A DNA stretch of 6,200 nt, taken from positions 1 to 6,200 of the forward strand of contig CALGGD010000209.1 of NCBI GenBank assembly GCA_937916185.1. The letters are read 5' to 3'. The position numbers and the translations under genes are program-made. Positions 6,014 to 6,200 of the stretch are shown piece after piece; position 1 is the stretch's first letter; each line of letters opens with the position of its first letter. The notes beneath the pieces were generated by a model that saw only the letters and a list, made by a program, of their open reading frames with translations, was not told the DNA's origin and did not search any database. Origin of the DNA: an uncultured Oxalobacter sp. (GTDB taxonomy: Bacteria; Pseudomonadota; Gammaproteobacteria; Burkholderiales; Burkholderiaceae_D).

Positions 6014-6051
6014 TTGAATCCGGCGGGGATGCCGGATCAATCAAGATTGAT
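6014..6051 (+). promoter_or_regulatory. Mutually exclusive hairpins just before the exported protein's start
   Basis: ATCCGGC (6018-6024) pairs with GCCGGAT (6031-6037), extended by TTG/CAA across one bulged A (6014-6040). The sequence ATCAAT (6036-6041) can instead pair with ATTGAT (6046-6051), which covers the upstream in-frame ATG at 6050. The two stems share 6036-6040, so only one can form at a time. This is the arrangement expected of a switch acting on translation. No experiment supports it. Confidence 0.45.
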
Positions 6052-6061
6052 GGAAATACAG

Positions 6062-6200
6062 ATGCAATTCAAGAAAACATTCAAACCGGCACTGTTGGCA
6101 ACGGTGCTGGCCAGCTGCTTTGCAACAGCAGCCCATGCGGCGGAAGAGGCCGTTCCAGAACAGGTTCATTTCAGTTTCTGTATTTGCACCAACGTTGATT
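6062..6200 (+). CDS. Exported protein under cobalamin riboswitch control, N-terminus only
   Basis: Only 46 codons are inside the window. They begin with a clear Sec signal peptide: K4, K5 and K8, a hydrophobic core ALLATVLASCFATAA at 10-24, and cleavage after A-H-A at 26. AEEAVPEQV follows. With a cobalamin riboswitch upstream, the usual targets that have such a signal are the TonB-dependent outer-membrane B12 receptor (BtuB type) or a periplasmic B12/cobalt uptake protein. The frame then reads HFSFCICTNVD, which does not look like the start of a BtuB plug domain. The neighbouring frame at 6153-6200 reads FQNRFISVSVFAPTLI, which does somewhat, so a frameshift is possible. An in-frame ATG at 6050 is an alternative start. 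Neither start has a strong ribosome binding site; GGA at 6052-6054 would serve the one at 6062. Confidence 0.6.
   Translation, partial: MQFKKTFKPALLATVLASCFATAAHAAEEAVPEQVHFSFCICTNVD

Noticed and set aside
5388..6040. Minus-strand open frames across the riboswitch region
   Set aside because: They run antisense through a well-conserved cobalamin riboswitch, which explains the sequence better than a protein gene.

Overview
The window looks like a chromosomal segment of a Gram-negative proteobacterium. It has an outer-membrane maintenance operon (Tol-Pal), a lipoprotein with a classical lipobox, and a cobalamin riboswitch in front of an exported protein. Moderate G+C and the style of the Tol-Pal proteins suggest a betaproteobacterium. 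A Burkholderiales or Oxalobacteraceae-like host is my guess, not something the sequence proves.

Left part (1-2223, + strand): the 3' two thirds of tolB, then complete pal and complete cpoB (ybgF), tightly packed in the usual order. The operon ends at a 12-bp perfect hairpin at 2192-2223. Together these genes build the periplasmic side of the trans-envelope Tol-Pal machine that keeps the outer membrane attached during cell division. The inner-membrane tolQRA genes should lie just to the left.

Middle (2259-4289, - strand): two genes face the Tol-Pal operon. The upstream one (4289 to 3354) is a metallo-beta-lactamase-fold hydrolase of the NAPE-PLD-like family with all metal ligands present. The downstream one (3281 to 2259) is an unrecognised, membrane-anchored zinc-ribbon protein. 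It has a long Gly/Asn/Ser/Asp-rich tail ending in three exact-period 42-bp repeats (Gly-Ser-Ser-Trp-Ser-Phe). The shared hairpin at 2192-2223 has its T-tract on the minus side, so it terminates this gene best.

Right part (4418-5494, - strand): a complete rhuM-family gene with its own promoter. The -10 box sits exactly inside a 6-bp inverted repeat, and the coding region contains a 27-bp palindrome. No restriction-modification, integrase or other defence genes are visible beside it.

Far right (5678-6200, + strand): a TATAAT box, a well-preserved cobalamin (AdoCbl-type) riboswitch, an expression platform with competing hairpins, and the first 46 codons of a protein with a signal peptide. That protein is most likely a B12-regulated outer-membrane or periplasmic uptake protein, but its identity cannot be settled here because the window ends.

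Nothing in the window forms an obvious new multi-gene system. The most unusual items are the repeat-tailed zinc-ribbon protein, the palindromes in and before rhuM, and the layout of the riboswitch expression platform.
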